DNA from: VAZQ01 sp963712565 | GTDB taxonomy: Bacteria > Pseudomonadota > Alphaproteobacteria > Rhizobiales > Xanthobacteraceae | Assembly: GCA_963712565.1 (NCBI GenBank) | Contig: CAVQIP010000029.1 | Span: forward strand, 29,097-93,096 | Direction of reading: 5' to 3' | DNA: 64,000 nucleotides | In this document: one piece after another, positions 25,522 through 34,887 of the stretch | Position numbering within the stretch: the first letter of the stretch is position 1 | Layout of the letters: each line of letters opens with the position of its first letter | Program-made: the position numbers and the translations under genes | Notes under the pieces: model-generated | What the model saw: only the letters and a program-made list of their open reading frames with translations | The model's database searches: none | Told to the model about the DNA's origin: nothing

Positions 25522-26679
25522 TTACGGCACGCTCTCGCCTGGATCTGGCAGCTCGATCCATCTCCGCTCATTCATGCTGCGGTGGCAGGCTTCGGCGAAG
25601 GCGACGTCGCGAATGCCGGCCGCGAAGTCGCAGGCGAGCGGCGCGTCGGTCGCCACGTGGCGCAGGAATTGCTCCCAGCCGACGCGGTAGGGATTGCGGT
25701 AGCCCGGCAGCGGCGCGGCTTCGGTCCAGCCGTCGCGGTAATCCGCGCCGATGTCCTTCATCACGCTGAAATGCGCGATCGTCGGGGTCTGCGCCGCCGG
25801 CTGCAGGTGGCATCGATGCAGGCCGGCGACGGCCGAGCCCTTGCTGCCGTCGACCTGCAGCGTGAGCAGGTCGTCGCGGCGCACGCGCGTCGCCCATGAG
25901 CTCAGAATGGTGCCGAAGACGCCGCCCTCGAGCTCGACCAGGGTCGCGGCCGAATCCTCGACCGCGACCGCATAGCGCGCGCCCGCCTCGTCGATGCGCT
26001 CGGGGGTCGCGGTCCACTCGCTCGATGCCACCCGCACGATGCGGCCGATGATAGCCTCGATGACGTAGCGCCAGTGCGGATACATGTCGAGGATCAGGCC
26101 GCCGCCGCCGGCGCGGTAGTTCCAGCTCGGCCGCTGGCACGGCTGCGCGCTGCCGTCGAACACCCACCAGCCGAATTCGAGCCGGAAGCCCACGATGCGC
26201 CCGAGTTCGCCGCCGGCGGTGAGCGCGGCGAGCTTGCGCAGGCCCGGCAGATGGATCTTGTCCTCGACCGCGCCGTGTTTGCGGCCACGCGTCTGCGCCT
26301 GCTGCAGCAGCGTGCGCCCCTCCGCGGCGGTCGGCGCTACCGGCTTCTCGGAATAGACATGCTTGCCGGCGGCGAGCGCCTTTGCGAGCACCGCGACGCG
26401 CTGCTGCGTCGCCGCCGCATCGAAGAAGATCGCGTAGCCGGGGTCGGCGAGCGCGGCGTCGAGATCGGTGGTCCAGTCCGCGACCTTGTGGGCGCGCGCG
26501 ACGGCGGCAACGCGGTCGGCGTTGCGGCCGACCAGCAGCAATCGCGGGACCAGGCGGCGATCGGCGAGCGTCAGACCCCCTTCCTCGATGATCGGCAGCA
26601 AAGCGTTGGCCAGATGCTGCGTCGAGCCGATGCGGCCGGTGGCGCCGTTGACAATGATCCCGATCGTCTGGGTCGCCAT
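25522..26679 (-). CDS. Gfo/Idh/MocA-family NAD(P)-dependent oxidoreductase
   Basis: 385 residues. Rossmann start IGIIVNGATGRIGSTQHLAN, the conserved HVYSEKPVAPT (EKP motif, with the catalytic Lys), and the C-terminal alpha/beta dimer domain (GGGLILDMYPHWRYVIEAII, with Asp and His in the usual places). It probably oxidises a sugar or cyclitol. Convergent with the monooxygenase and divergent from the deacetylase. Confidence 0.88.
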   Translation of the reverse strand: MATQTIGIIVNGATGRIGSTQHLANALLPIIEEGGLTLADRRLVPRLLLVGRNADRVAAVARAHKVADWTTDLDAALADPGYAIFFDAAATQQRVAVLAKALAAGKHVYSEKPVAPTAAEGRTLLQQAQTRGRKHGAVEDKIHLPGLRKLAALTAGGELGRIVGFRLEFGWWVFDGSAQPCQRPSWNYRAGGGGLILDMYPHWRYVIEAIIGRIVRVASSEWTATPERIDEAGARYAVAVEDSAATLVELEGGVFGTILSSWATRVRRDDLLTLQVDGSKGSAVAGLHRCHLQPAAQTPTIAHFSVMKDIGADYRDGWTEAAPLPGYRNPYRVGWEQFLRHVATDAPLACDFAAGIRDVAFAEACHRSMNERRWIELPDPGESVP

Positions 26680-26774
26680 CGTGCACGTCCGGCCGGGCTG
26701 CGGAAGGTGAGGGGAGATCGTCGCGCGACTATGCTATGCCGGTCGCGCCCCTGTCCACGTTCCGGGAGAGCAAG

Positions 26775-27614
26775 GTGCCCCGCCACATCGTCTGCCTGAC
26801 CTTCGATTTCGACACGCAATCGGGGTTCGTTGCCCGCGGCATGACGAGCCCGACGCCGCTCTCGCGCGGGGAGTTCGGTCTGCTCGGCGCGCGGCGCATC
26901 CTGGCGCTGCTGAAGTCGTTCGGCATTCGCGCGACCTGGTTCATTCCGGGCTTTACCATCGAGAGCCATCCCCGCGCCTGCGAGGCGGTGGTGCGAGACG
27001 CCCACGAAGTGGCCCACCACAGCTGGGCGCATGTCCCGCCGGCGCAACAGAGCCGCGCGGAGGAGGAGGCCGATCTCGTCCGCGCCAACGACGCCATCGC
27101 CCGGCTCACCGGCCGCAAGGCGCGCGGATACCGCTCGCCGGCGTGGGACCTGAGCGCGCACACCGTCGACCTCCTGCTCGCCCATGGCTTCGTCTACGAC
27201 TCGAGCCTGATGGGGGCGGACTACTGGCCGTATCGCGCCCGCCGCGGGGATCGCGTCGAGCTGGGCGAGCCCTATGGCGCCGGCGAGGAAACCGCGCTGA
27301 TCGAGATGCCGATCAGCTGGTCGCTCGACGACTATCCGCACTTCGAATTCGTGCGCACGTCGACGACTGTGCTGCCCGGCCTGCAGTCCGCGCGCGCGGT
27401 GATGGAGAACTGGCTCGACGAGTTTCGCTACATGCAGAAGAGCGTCGACTGGGGCGTGCTGACCTATACGATGCACCCTTACGTGATTGGGCGCGGCTAT
27501 CGCATGCTGGCGTTCGAGGGGCTGGTAAAGGATCTTGCCGCGGCGGGCGCGGTCTTCATGACCATGGAGGATGCCGCCGCCGAGGCGCAGGCGCGGATGT
27601 TCGCGGATCAATGA
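26775..27614 (+). CDS. polysaccharide deacetylase family protein
   Basis: 279 residues, NodB-homology fold. Motif 1 TFDFD (first Asp the base, second the metal ligand), motif 2 HEVAHHSWAH (metal His pair), motif 3 RGYRSPAWD, then a late TYTMHPYVIGRG. No signal peptide, so cytoplasmic; such forms include allantoinase (PuuE)-like and peptidoglycan deacetylase-like members. Start GTG 26775 (PRHIVCLTFDFD) with GGGAG six bases upstream is favoured over ATG 26736. Confidence 0.85.
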   Translation: MPRHIVCLTFDFDTQSGFVARGMTSPTPLSRGEFGLLGARRILALLKSFGIRATWFIPGFTIESHPRACEAVVRDAHEVAHHSWAHVPPAQQSRAEEEADLVRANDAIARLTGRKARGYRSPAWDLSAHTVDLLLAHGFVYDSSLMGADYWPYRARRGDRVELGEPYGAGEETALIEMPISWSLDDYPHFEFVRTSTTVLPGLQSARAVMENWLDEFRYMQKSVDWGVLTYTMHPYVIGRGYRMLAFEGLVKDLAAAGAVFMTMEDAAAEAQARMFADQ

Positions 27615-27781
27615 GCGGCGGGGGCCCGATCGCCTCGCACATGCGGGGATGCACGGCGAAATCTTCGGGAACTTGATCCAGCGCAATAATCGCGTCACAA
27701 AAATGCATCATTGGAACACTGGTCGTCGGCACATCGTTGATGTCGTGTCGCCTTGCGCCTGCCTTGACCGCGGAAACAACG

Positions 27782-29326
27782 ATGAACACGGGAAAGGAAC
27801 TCGAGATTAAGCTCGAGCTTGCGCCCGCAAGCCTGCCGCGCCTCAAGGAAATCCCGCTCATCCGCGCACTCGAGGCGCGCCCGAGGCCGAGGACCGAGGT
27901 TTCCGTCTATTTCGACACTGGCAAGCACAAGCTGCACAAGAAAGGCTTGTTGTTGCGGGTGCGGCGGATCGGGAACCGCCACATCCAGACCATCAAGGCG
28001 AACGGGAAGGCGGGGCTGTTCGAGCGCGACGAGTGGGAGACCGAGATCGCGGGCGAAGCGCCGGACCTGAGCCTGGCCGGCGGCACCGCGCTCGAGCCGC
28101 TGGTCAACGGCAAGTTGCGGCGGCAGCTCAAGCCGTTGTTCGAGACGCGGGTGCGGCGGACGGCTTATCCGCTCGCCGACGACAGGCGGGCGATCGCGTT
28201 GACCATCGACCGCGGCTCGATCGAAACCGGGGCCCGCTCGGCGCCGCTGTGCGAGATCGAGCTCGAGCTCGAACGCGGGAACGTGTCCGACTTATTCGAT
28301 GTCGCCCGCGAGCTCATGGATGCGCTTCCGGCCCAGCTCGCGTTCAAGAGCAAGTCGGAGCGCGGATACGAGCTCATCGACGACGAGCAGGGCGCGCCGG
28401 TTAGAGCCGCGCCGGTCGATCTCGCCGCCGGCACGAGTACGCGCGACGGCTTCAAGGCGATCGGCCGCGCCTGCCTGAAGCAAATCGTCGGCAACGAGCC
28501 GGCGCTGATCGCGGGCGACGCCGAGGGCGTGCACCAGATGCGGGTGGGCCTGCGCCGGCTGCGCGCGGCGATGTCGCTGTTTGCCGATATGTTGCGCGAT
28601 CCGCAGACGGCGGCGATCAAGGCCGAGCTCAAATGGCTGGCGGGAGAGCTCGCGCCCGCGCGCGAGCTCGACGTGCTCATGAGCCGCGTCGTTACTCCCG
28701 TGCGACGACGGCATGCGCGCTGGGACGGCATCCCGTCGCTGACGCAGGAGCTCAGCGAAAAGCGCGCGACGGCGCTCGTGCAGGCGCAGAATGCCGTCAG
28801 GTCCGAGCGCTTCCGCACGCTGACCCTCGAGACCGCGGCGTGGCTGGAGATCGGGCAGTGGACGAAACCGCAGGACGATCTCGTGCGCGATCGCGGGGAG
28901 ATTGCGGTCGAGCTGTTCGCCGCCGAGCAATTGACCCGGCGCTGGAGCAAGATCCGCAAGCGGGGCAAGGCGCTCGCGCGGCTCGATGCGCGCAGTCGCC
29001 ACAAGCTTCGCATCCAGGCGAAGAAGCTGCGTTATGCGGCGGAGTTCTTCGCCGGCCTGTTTGCGGGCAAGCGGTCGTCGAAGCGGCGGAAGAAATTCCT
29101 CCCGGCGCTCGAGCGCCTGCAGGACGGGCTCGGCGATCTCAACGACATCGCGGTGCACGAGGGTCTCATGACCGCGATGGGGGCCCGGCGCCGGCGGGGG
29201 AGTCGCAAACGCGCCTTCGCCGCCGGACTCTTGACCGGCCGTGAAGACGCGCGCTGCGACGCGGCCATGGCGGCCGCGATCGAAGCCTATGCCGAGTTGG
29301 CCAAGGTCAAGCCGTTCTGGCGATGA
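27782..29326 (+). CDS. CYTH and CHAD domain protein (inorganic triphosphatase-like)
   Basis: 514 residues. The N-terminal CYTH tunnel domain (1-205) has the signature ELEIKLEL (ExExK) and the later EIELELERG. The C-terminal CHAD domain (about 225-505) is rich in conserved His/Arg/Lys (GVHQMRVGLRRLRAAMSLF, LRIQAKKLRYAAEFF, LQDGLGDLNDIAVHEGL). CYTH proteins of this layout (YgiF type) hydrolyse inorganic triphosphate, and CHAD binds polyphosphate. The start is ATG 27782 rather than the upstream ATG 27737. Confidence 0.9.
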   Translation: MNTGKELEIKLELAPASLPRLKEIPLIRALEARPRPRTEVSVYFDTGKHKLHKKGLLLRVRRIGNRHIQTIKANGKAGLFERDEWETEIAGEAPDLSLAGGTALEPLVNGKLRRQLKPLFETRVRRTAYPLADDRRAIALTIDRGSIETGARSAPLCEIELELERGNVSDLFDVARELMDALPAQLAFKSKSERGYELIDDEQGAPVRAAPVDLAAGTSTRDGFKAIGRACLKQIVGNEPALIAGDAEGVHQMRVGLRRLRAAMSLFADMLRDPQTAAIKAELKWLAGELAPARELDVLMSRVVTPVRRRHARWDGIPSLTQELSEKRATALVQAQNAVRSERFRTLTLETAAWLEIGQWTKPQDDLVRDRGEIAVELFAAEQLTRRWSKIRKRGKALARLDARSRHKLRIQAKKLRYAAEFFAGLFAGKRSSKRRKKFLPALERLQDGLGDLNDIAVHEGLMTAMGARRRRGSRKRAFAAGLLTGREDARCDAAMAAAIEAYAELAKVKPFWR

Positions 29327-29361
29327 GGTCGCTGGGGCCGTCGTGGGCTGCGGCGGCTGGT

Positions 29362-30504
29362 TCAACAATCGGCGCGCCAGACCTCGAACGCCCTATACTC
29401 GTTTGCGCACGGCGGCCCGTTGGCCACGTGCATGGTGCGCGCCTCGAGGTCGATAAGCACGGCGCCGACGGTCATCGTGCGTTTGGCGCTCGGCTGGCCG
29501 GCATCGGGATGGCGGCAGATCGCGTAGGGCGCGCCGAAATGGTCGGCCGCCACGGCGCGCATGTGGGCGAACGACAGCGCGCCGCGGTGCGGCTGCAACA
29601 GCGCGCGCATGCGATCGGCGCGGTAGAGCGTGTTGGGCGAGATCTTCTCCAGCAGCGACTCGCCGTGTCCCGGCGCCAGGAAATGGTTGGAATGGGTGAT
29701 GATGCCATCCTCGGGAAGAAGACGGCTGACATGGTCGGGGCTCGCCTCGAGATCGACGATCTCGTCGCCGGCCGCTCCGATCACGAAATTGGCCGAGCAG
29801 GTGCGCGCCGTGTCGGTCACCGGCCGCGATGCCTGGTCGAACCGCTCCGCGTCCAAGACTTCCCGGCAGCGCACGTGGAACGGCTTCTGGTACGCATTGC
29901 GGCCGTCGTGGCTGGAGGCGAGGCCGTTCTCGACCAGCCCGATGCCGCATTCGTTGACCCCCATTTTTCCGCCCGCGATCCCAGCCTCGGTGAGACAGAC
30001 GAAGCTCGGCCGCGCCTTTCGCCGCACACGCAACACGAAAGTGCGGCCGTGCACGCCTTCGAGCCAGTCCCAGTTTTGGCCGAGCCAGGTATGGCGGTCG
30101 GCGGTTGCCTCGGGCAGCAGGCCGAAAGTGGTGCAGCCGTCGGGCCCGGCGTCGAGCAACTCGGCCTTCGCCGGTTTGGTCGCCGCCTGCTCGGTCGCCT
30201 CGCGGCCGAACAGGGTGAAGGCGAGCTCGTAGCGCGCGTTGAGCAGCGCGATGGTCGCCTCGCTCTGGCCGCAGCCGTCGGAAATTCCCCGCATTTCCTC
30301 GGCATAGGACGGGTTGTGCCGATCGATCGCGTCGCGCCACGTCTCGGCCTCGGCGAACGCCGCATCCCGCCCGAGGCCCGCGGCGGCGAAGCGGCGCAGA
30401 TAGGTCGCGACATTGTCGGCGATTTCGCGCGCAAATCGCCGGCCGTGCGCGAGGCCGCAGGCATGCGGATCGCCGTCGGTCGTCAGCAGCGGAATGCCGG
30501 TCAC
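29362..30504 (-). CDS. C45-family autoproteolytic acyltransferase/hydrolase
   Basis: 380 residues of the acyl-CoA:6-aminopenicillanate acyltransferase (Ntn-hydrolase) family. The probable nucleophile exposed by self-cleavage is Cys in GPDGCTTFGL. Typical stretches: WLGQNWDWLEG, GKMGVNECGIGLVENGL, ITHSNHFLAPG. The N-terminal propeptide starts at GTG 30504 (TGIPLLTTDGDPHACGLAHG). The open frame continues 100 codons upstream but runs antisense to the ankyrin gene, so that part is rejected. Divergent from the ankyrin gene. Substrate unknown, probably an amide. Confidence 0.85.
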   Translation of the reverse strand: MTGIPLLTTDGDPHACGLAHGRRFAREIADNVATYLRRFAAAGLGRDAAFAEAETWRDAIDRHNPSYAEEMRGISDGCGQSEATIALLNARYELAFTLFGREATEQAATKPAKAELLDAGPDGCTTFGLLPEATADRHTWLGQNWDWLEGVHGRTFVLRVRRKARPSFVCLTEAGIAGGKMGVNECGIGLVENGLASSHDGRNAYQKPFHVRCREVLDAERFDQASRPVTDTARTCSANFVIGAAGDEIVDLEASPDHVSRLLPEDGIITHSNHFLAPGHGESLLEKISPNTLYRADRMRALLQPHRGALSFAHMRAVAADHFGAPYAICRHPDAGQPSAKRTMTVGAVLIDLEARTMHVANGPPCANEYRAFEVWRADC

Positions 30505-30618
30505 GGGCTCACCAGGGCGCGGAGCGTGCTTCGGCCGGCAATTTACATCGCCCCGGTATGATCGGACAATGCAGGCTGGACGATCGGGTCCAACGGTCAT
30601 CCGTCCGAGACGATACTC

Positions 30619-31578
30619 ATGAGCAATGGCGTCAAGGCATTCATGACCGCCGGCTATCGCTTGATCCGACCGGCCTCGCTCCTCGCCGCCGCGGTGCTGG
30701 CGGGCGCGGCAGCGATCGCGTCGGCGCGCGCCGCCGATGCGCCCGCCTGCCGCGAGCTCGAACGCCGGTTCGATCTGATCGAGGCCGACGTCACCGCGAC
30801 CCAACTGAACCTGGCGCTATTCGGGGCGGCCGACGGCGGTTGCGTGCCGTTTGCGCGCCGACTGATCGAGGCAGGCGCCTCGCTCGCCGCCCGCGACCGC
30901 CTCGGCGCCATGGCGCTGGCGCGCGCGGCGCGCGCCGGGCACGCGGCCCTGGTCGAGCTGTTCCTCGCGCGGGGCGCGGCGATCGACGCGCGCAATCTCG
31001 TGGGGGCGACCGCGCTCTATGCCGCGAGCGAGAACGAGCGGCCGGCGACCGTCGCCGTCCTGCTGGCGAACAGTGCCGATCCGAACCTGGCGGGGCGCGC
31101 GGGCGTCACGCCGCTGGCGGCGGCGGCCTTCAAAGGCAACGGCCGCATCGTCGAACAGCTCATCGCCCGCGGCGCCGATCCGAACGTGCTGGATACGACC
31201 GGCAAGGCGGCGATGACCTATGCCGCTGGGCGCGGCTTCGCCATCATCGTGCGTCGCCTGCTCGAGATCGGGGTCGACCCCGGACGCGTCTACGGCAATG
31301 ACCTGACGGCACTGATGTGGGCGGCGGGCCACGAGGACGGCGTGGGGGCCGGCGCGGCCATCGACGTCATCGCGCTGCTGCTCGACGCCGGCGCTGCCAT
31401 CGACGCGGTCGACAACCGCGGCCGCACGGCGCTTATGATCGCGGCCGAGCTCGGACGTGCGGCCATCGTCGAGTTCCTGCTCGGTCGCGGCGCCGATCGC
31501 ACCATCGCGGACAAGCACGGACAGCGCGCCGCTGATCTCGCGGCCAGCGAGAGCGTGCGCGCGAAGCTCGCGCGCTGA
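30619..31578 (+). CDS. exported ankyrin-repeat protein
   Basis: 319 residues. Signal peptide (LAAAVLAGAAAIASARA), then about six ankyrin repeats of 33 residues with the usual TPLxxAA and LLxxGAD phrases (LIARGADPNVLDTTGKAAMT, LLLDAGAAIDAVDNRGRTAL, LLGRGADRTIADKHGQRAAD). Periplasmic ankyrin proteins bind partners; no catalytic motif. Convergent with the cytochrome gene. Confidence 0.88.
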   Translation: MSNGVKAFMTAGYRLIRPASLLAAAVLAGAAAIASARAADAPACRELERRFDLIEADVTATQLNLALFGAADGGCVPFARRLIEAGASLAARDRLGAMALARAARAGHAALVELFLARGAAIDARNLVGATALYAASENERPATVAVLLANSADPNLAGRAGVTPLAAAAFKGNGRIVEQLIARGADPNVLDTTGKAAMTYAAGRGFAIIVRRLLEIGVDPGRVYGNDLTALMWAAGHEDGVGAGAAIDVIALLLDAGAAIDAVDNRGRTALMIAAELGRAAIVEFLLGRGADRTIADKHGQRAADLAASESVRAKLAR

Positions 31579-31605
31579 GCCCGCGTCCTACTGTTGCCCG
31601 CCCAT

Positions 31606-32241
31606 CTAGTGCAGCCCGGCCATGTATTGCGCGCAGGCGGCGATATCGTCCTCCGAGATCGCCAGCATCAGGTCGGTCATGCCGGGGTTGTTGCCGCGGC
31701 TGCGGTTGCGGAAATCCAGCATCGATTGCTGGAGATATTCCTTCCACTGGCCGGCGAGACGCGGCTGGGTGCCTTCGCCCTGATACTGGCCCTGGTGGCA
31801 GCCGGTGCATCCGATCGCGGTGTTGGCCCGCACCGCCCGCGCGGCCACATCCGCCGGCGCCGGCGGCTGCTGCAGATCGGGCCAAGGCTTCTGCGAGAAA
31901 TAGCGCGCCAGCGCCATCATGTCGTCGCGCTCGAGCGTCTGGGCGAGCGGCGACATGATGTCGTTCTTGCGCGCTCCGCTCTTGTAATCGCGTAGCTGCA
32001 AATAGAGATAGCCCTGATACTGGCCCCAGATGACCGGCATGGTCTTCTGTTGCGGGATGCCGTTCTCGCCGTGGCAGGCGGCACAAAGCTGCGCCTTCTC
32101 CGCGATCGTCTCGCCACGTGCAGCCGCCGGCAGGACGACCGTCGCAACGGCGGCGGCGAACGCCAGCGCCCGCCGTGCGCCTTGCCCCGGCCGGATGTCC
32201 GCCTTTGCAACCGGAGTTCCGGGCAGCACTTTGGCCCTCAT
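31606..32241 (-). CDS. diheme cytochrome c (c4 type)
   Basis: 211 residues. Hydrophobic leader (ALAFAAAVATVVLPAAARG) and two heme c sites, CAACH (53-57) and CTGCH (145-149), with Met in late positions of each half (TMPVIWG, GMTDLM) as possible axial ligands. It lies directly downstream of the PQQ dehydrogenase in the same orientation, so it is the probable electron acceptor, although a terminator sits between the two genes. Confidence 0.88.
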   Translation of the reverse strand: MRAKVLPGTPVAKADIRPGQGARRALAFAAAVATVVLPAAARGETIAEKAQLCAACHGENGIPQQKTMPVIWGQYQGYLYLQLRDYKSGARKNDIMSPLAQTLERDDMMALARYFSQKPWPDLQQPPAPADVAARAVRANTAIGCTGCHQGQYQGEGTQPRLAGQWKEYLQQSMLDFRNRSRGNNPGMTDLMLAISEDDIAACAQYMAGLH

Positions 32242-32291
32242 GCTCCACGCTCGGCTTTGGCTTCGCCGGCAGCTGCCGATGCGAGGCGATC

Positions 32292-32321
32292 AAAAAAGGA
32301 CGGGACCGCGCGGTCCCGTCC
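32292..32321 (-). terminator. rho-independent terminator after the PQQ dehydrogenase
   Basis: On the minus strand a perfect 24-base palindrome (12-base arms beginning GGACGGGACCGC) is followed directly by six T. It lies 40 bases past the dehydrogenase stop and 51 bases before the cytochrome start, so the two genes are separately transcribed or attenuated here. Confidence 0.85.
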
Positions 32322-32360
32322 CCCTTGACGCTCACAGCCGCTCGATCGTTGCGTCGGTCA

Positions 32361-34079
32361 TCAATCCAACGTGAAGGCGATGATGGCGTTGCCGCGCTTG
32401 TAGTCGAGTTGGACGTTGCCGCCGGCGGCGACCACGACGTACTGCTTGCCGGCGACCGTGTAGGTGGATGGCGGCGCATTGACGCCCGCGCCGGCATAGA
32501 ACGTCCACAGCACATTGCCGTTGCGCGCGTCGTAGGCGCGGAACCTGCCGTTGCCCTCACCGGTGAACACCACCCCGCCGGCGGTGGCGAGGATGCCTCC
32601 GATCATCGGCTGCGGCGTCTTCACCTGCCAGCGGATCTTGCCGGTATTGTAGTCGACGGCGGTGATGTTGCCCCACTGCTCCTCGCTCGGGATGACCTTG
32701 AAGGCGCCGCCCAGCCACAGCTTGCCGCCCGGATAGGGCGAGCTCTGCACCTGATAGGTCATGGGCTGGTGCAGATTGATGGCGTAGCTCAGCCCGAGCC
32801 GCGGGTTGACCGCCATCGGCGACCATTCCACGCCGCCGTTGGCGCCGGGCAGCATGCGCGCACCCTCCGCCGTCGGCAGCGTCCACATGTTCTCCTGCGG
32901 CACCATCGCGTCGGAGAAACGGATCAGGCTGCAGTCCTTGCGGTCGTGCACGTAGACGTGGCCGGTCTTGCCGCCATGAATGACGCCGGGAATGGTTCTG
33001 CCGCTCTTGTCACGCACATCGACCAGAATCGGCGGGCTGACCGCGTCCAGATCCCAGACGTCGTGAGCGATATACTGGAAGTGGCAGACATACTTGCCGG
33101 TCTCGAGCTCGAGCGAGACCAGCGAATTGGTATAGAGATTGTCGCCGGGGCGCAGCGACCCGTCGAGGTCGGGGGAAGGGTTACCGACGACGAAATAGAT
33201 GCGGTTGGTGGCGAGATCGACCGCGGGGTTCTGCCACACGCCGCCGCCGAGCGTCTTGTAGGGATCGCCGCTCTTGGCGAGCTGGTCCTTCTCGGCCTGG
33301 ATGTTGCGGTGCATGTCGCGACCGGTGGCATCCTTTTCCGCCCATACCCCGACCGAATTCTCCGGAATGGTGTAGAAGGTCCACAGCAGCTTGCCGTCCT
33401 TGGCGTCGTAGGCCTTCACGAAGCCGCGGATGCCGTATTCGCCGCCATTGGTGCCGATGAGCACTTTGCCCTTGACCACGGTCGGGGCCATGGTCTCGCT
33501 GTAGCCGAGCTCGGGGTCGGCGATATCCGACTGCCACACCTTGTTGCCGGTCTTGGCGTCGAGCGCGACCAGCTTGGAGTCGAGCGTGGCGAGATAGACC
33601 TTGTCCTCGTAGACGGCGACGCCACGATTGTTCGGTCCGCAGCAATAGGTCGTGATCGGGCCGAGCGGTTGCTTGTAGTACCACAGCTGCTCGCCGGTCT
33701 GCGCGTTGAGCGCGTAGACTTGGCTGAACGACGTGGTGACGTACATGATGCCGTTGACCACGATGGGCGAGGTTTCCATCAATTCCTTGACGTCGGTCTG
33801 GAAGATCCAGGCCGGACGCAGGCGCCGCACGTTTCCGGCGTTGATCTGCGCGGCGGGATGGTAGCGCTTCTGCGTATAGTCGCCGTTGGTGTGCAGGAAG
33901 TTGCTGCCGTCGTTGGCGGCGCGATCGAGCATGTCTTGCGTGACGTTCGTCGGCGTCACGCTGGCGGCCGCGGCGGGTCTGGCCCGCTGCTTGACTTCTT
34001 GGGCCGGCGAAGCCTGCATCCACGAGACCGCGAGCGCGCACGCGCCCGCGATTGCCAATACCGTCCGGATTGGGCTCAT
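32361..34079 (-). CDS. PQQ-dependent dehydrogenase, methanol/ethanol family
   Basis: 572-residue periplasmic quinoprotein with signal peptide (IRTVLAIAGACALAVSW, cleavage near SPAQ). Eight-bladed propeller with tryptophan-docking repeats (AYDAKDGKLLWTFYT, YDARNGNVLWTFYAG, NTGKIRWQVKT). The vicinal Cys pair in TYCCGPN (146-147) forms the ring disulfide over PQQ, and HDVWDLDAVSPPIL is the active-site region. Start ATG 34079 with GGGGAGGAAG upstream; the frame upstream of that is not coding. It probably oxidises an alcohol and passes electrons to the c-type cytochrome downstream. No heme domain of its own. Confidence 0.92.
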   Translation of the reverse strand: MSPIRTVLAIAGACALAVSWMQASPAQEVKQRARPAAAASVTPTNVTQDMLDRAANDGSNFLHTNGDYTQKRYHPAAQINAGNVRRLRPAWIFQTDVKELMETSPIVVNGIMYVTTSFSQVYALNAQTGEQLWYYKQPLGPITTYCCGPNNRGVAVYEDKVYLATLDSKLVALDAKTGNKVWQSDIADPELGYSETMAPTVVKGKVLIGTNGGEYGIRGFVKAYDAKDGKLLWTFYTIPENSVGVWAEKDATGRDMHRNIQAEKDQLAKSGDPYKTLGGGVWQNPAVDLATNRIYFVVGNPSPDLDGSLRPGDNLYTNSLVSLELETGKYVCHFQYIAHDVWDLDAVSPPILVDVRDKSGRTIPGVIHGGKTGHVYVHDRKDCSLIRFSDAMVPQENMWTLPTAEGARMLPGANGGVEWSPMAVNPRLGLSYAINLHQPMTYQVQSSPYPGGKLWLGGAFKVIPSEEQWGNITAVDYNTGKIRWQVKTPQPMIGGILATAGGVVFTGEGNGRFRAYDARNGNVLWTFYAGAGVNAPPSTYTVAGKQYVVVAAGGNVQLDYKRGNAIIAFTLD

Positions 34080-34317
34080 GTGCTTCCTCCCCGATGGACT
34101 TTTTCTGGGCGCTAGTCCCAACTGGAACGCGAAAGTCACTCCAGTTTGATTGTCGAGCGTGACGGCCGGCCCGGCGGCTGTCAAGGCGCGAAGCTGCATA
34201 GGCGGCGAACGCCGATGGCGGCACAAGGGGAGCGCCGTTCCGGCGCCCTCGTCTGAGGCCGCAAGCGAAGCGCCACACGAGCGCAAGCATCGCGAGGGAT
34301 GCGTGCCTGCCTCGACG

Positions 34318-34887
34318 TCACATTCCCGGGAAACGAGACGCCGCCTCTGCCAAGCGAGCGATCTCGGAGCCATGATTGCGAAAATAATGCTTGAACCAGA
34401 ACGCGAAAGAATCGGGCTCGCGTTCGATGCGCTGGCCGATGGCGTCGAGCGACAGGTGCGCGACGTCGGCGATCTCGGCGGGATCGGGCTTCGGCTCGGA
34501 CCGCAGCCGCCCGAAATAGATGTAGACGAATTCGTTCTCGTGCATGCGCTCGCCGAGCTTGGCCTGGTAGCGCGAGAAAAAGCCGAACGACAGCATGCTC
34601 GCCACGCCGAGTTCCTCGCGCAGCCGGCGCTGCGCCGCCGAGATAGTCCGTTCGCCCGGACGCGGGTGGCCGCAACAGGAGTTCGCCCACAATCCCCCGG
34701 AATGATACTTCTTCCGGCTGCGCTGCTGGACCACGATCCGTCCGCTGCCGTCCACCATGAAGATCGAGAAGGCGCGATGCAGCAGCCCGGCGCGATGAAC
34801 GGCGATCTTCCCGGCCGAGCCGATGGCGCGGTTGCGCTCGTTGACCAGGATCAGTTGTTCTTCCGGCATCGGCGGATGCTCCGTCAT
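34318..34887 (-). CDS. idi: isopentenyl-diphosphate delta-isomerase, type 1
   Basis: 189 residues, Nudix fold, interconverts IPP and DMAPP. The active-site Cys is in WANSCCGHPRPGE, the Nudix-like helix in AQRRLREELG, and the second acid in MHENEFVYIYFG. Its ATG (34887) overlaps the PaaK-type ligase stop by four bases, so it is the third gene of a thioesterase / ligase / idi operon. Isomerases are usually found with carotenoid or terpenoid genes, so this partner set is unusual. The 34080-34317 space holds no other gene. Confidence 0.9.
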   Translation of the reverse strand: MTEHPPMPEEQLILVNERNRAIGSAGKIAVHRAGLLHRAFSIFMVDGSGRIVVQQRSRKKYHSGGLWANSCCGHPRPGERTISAAQRRLREELGVASMLSFGFFSRYQAKLGERMHENEFVYIYFGRLRSEPKPDPAEIADVAHLSLDAIGQRIEREPDSFAFWFKHYFRNHGSEIARLAEAASRFPGM

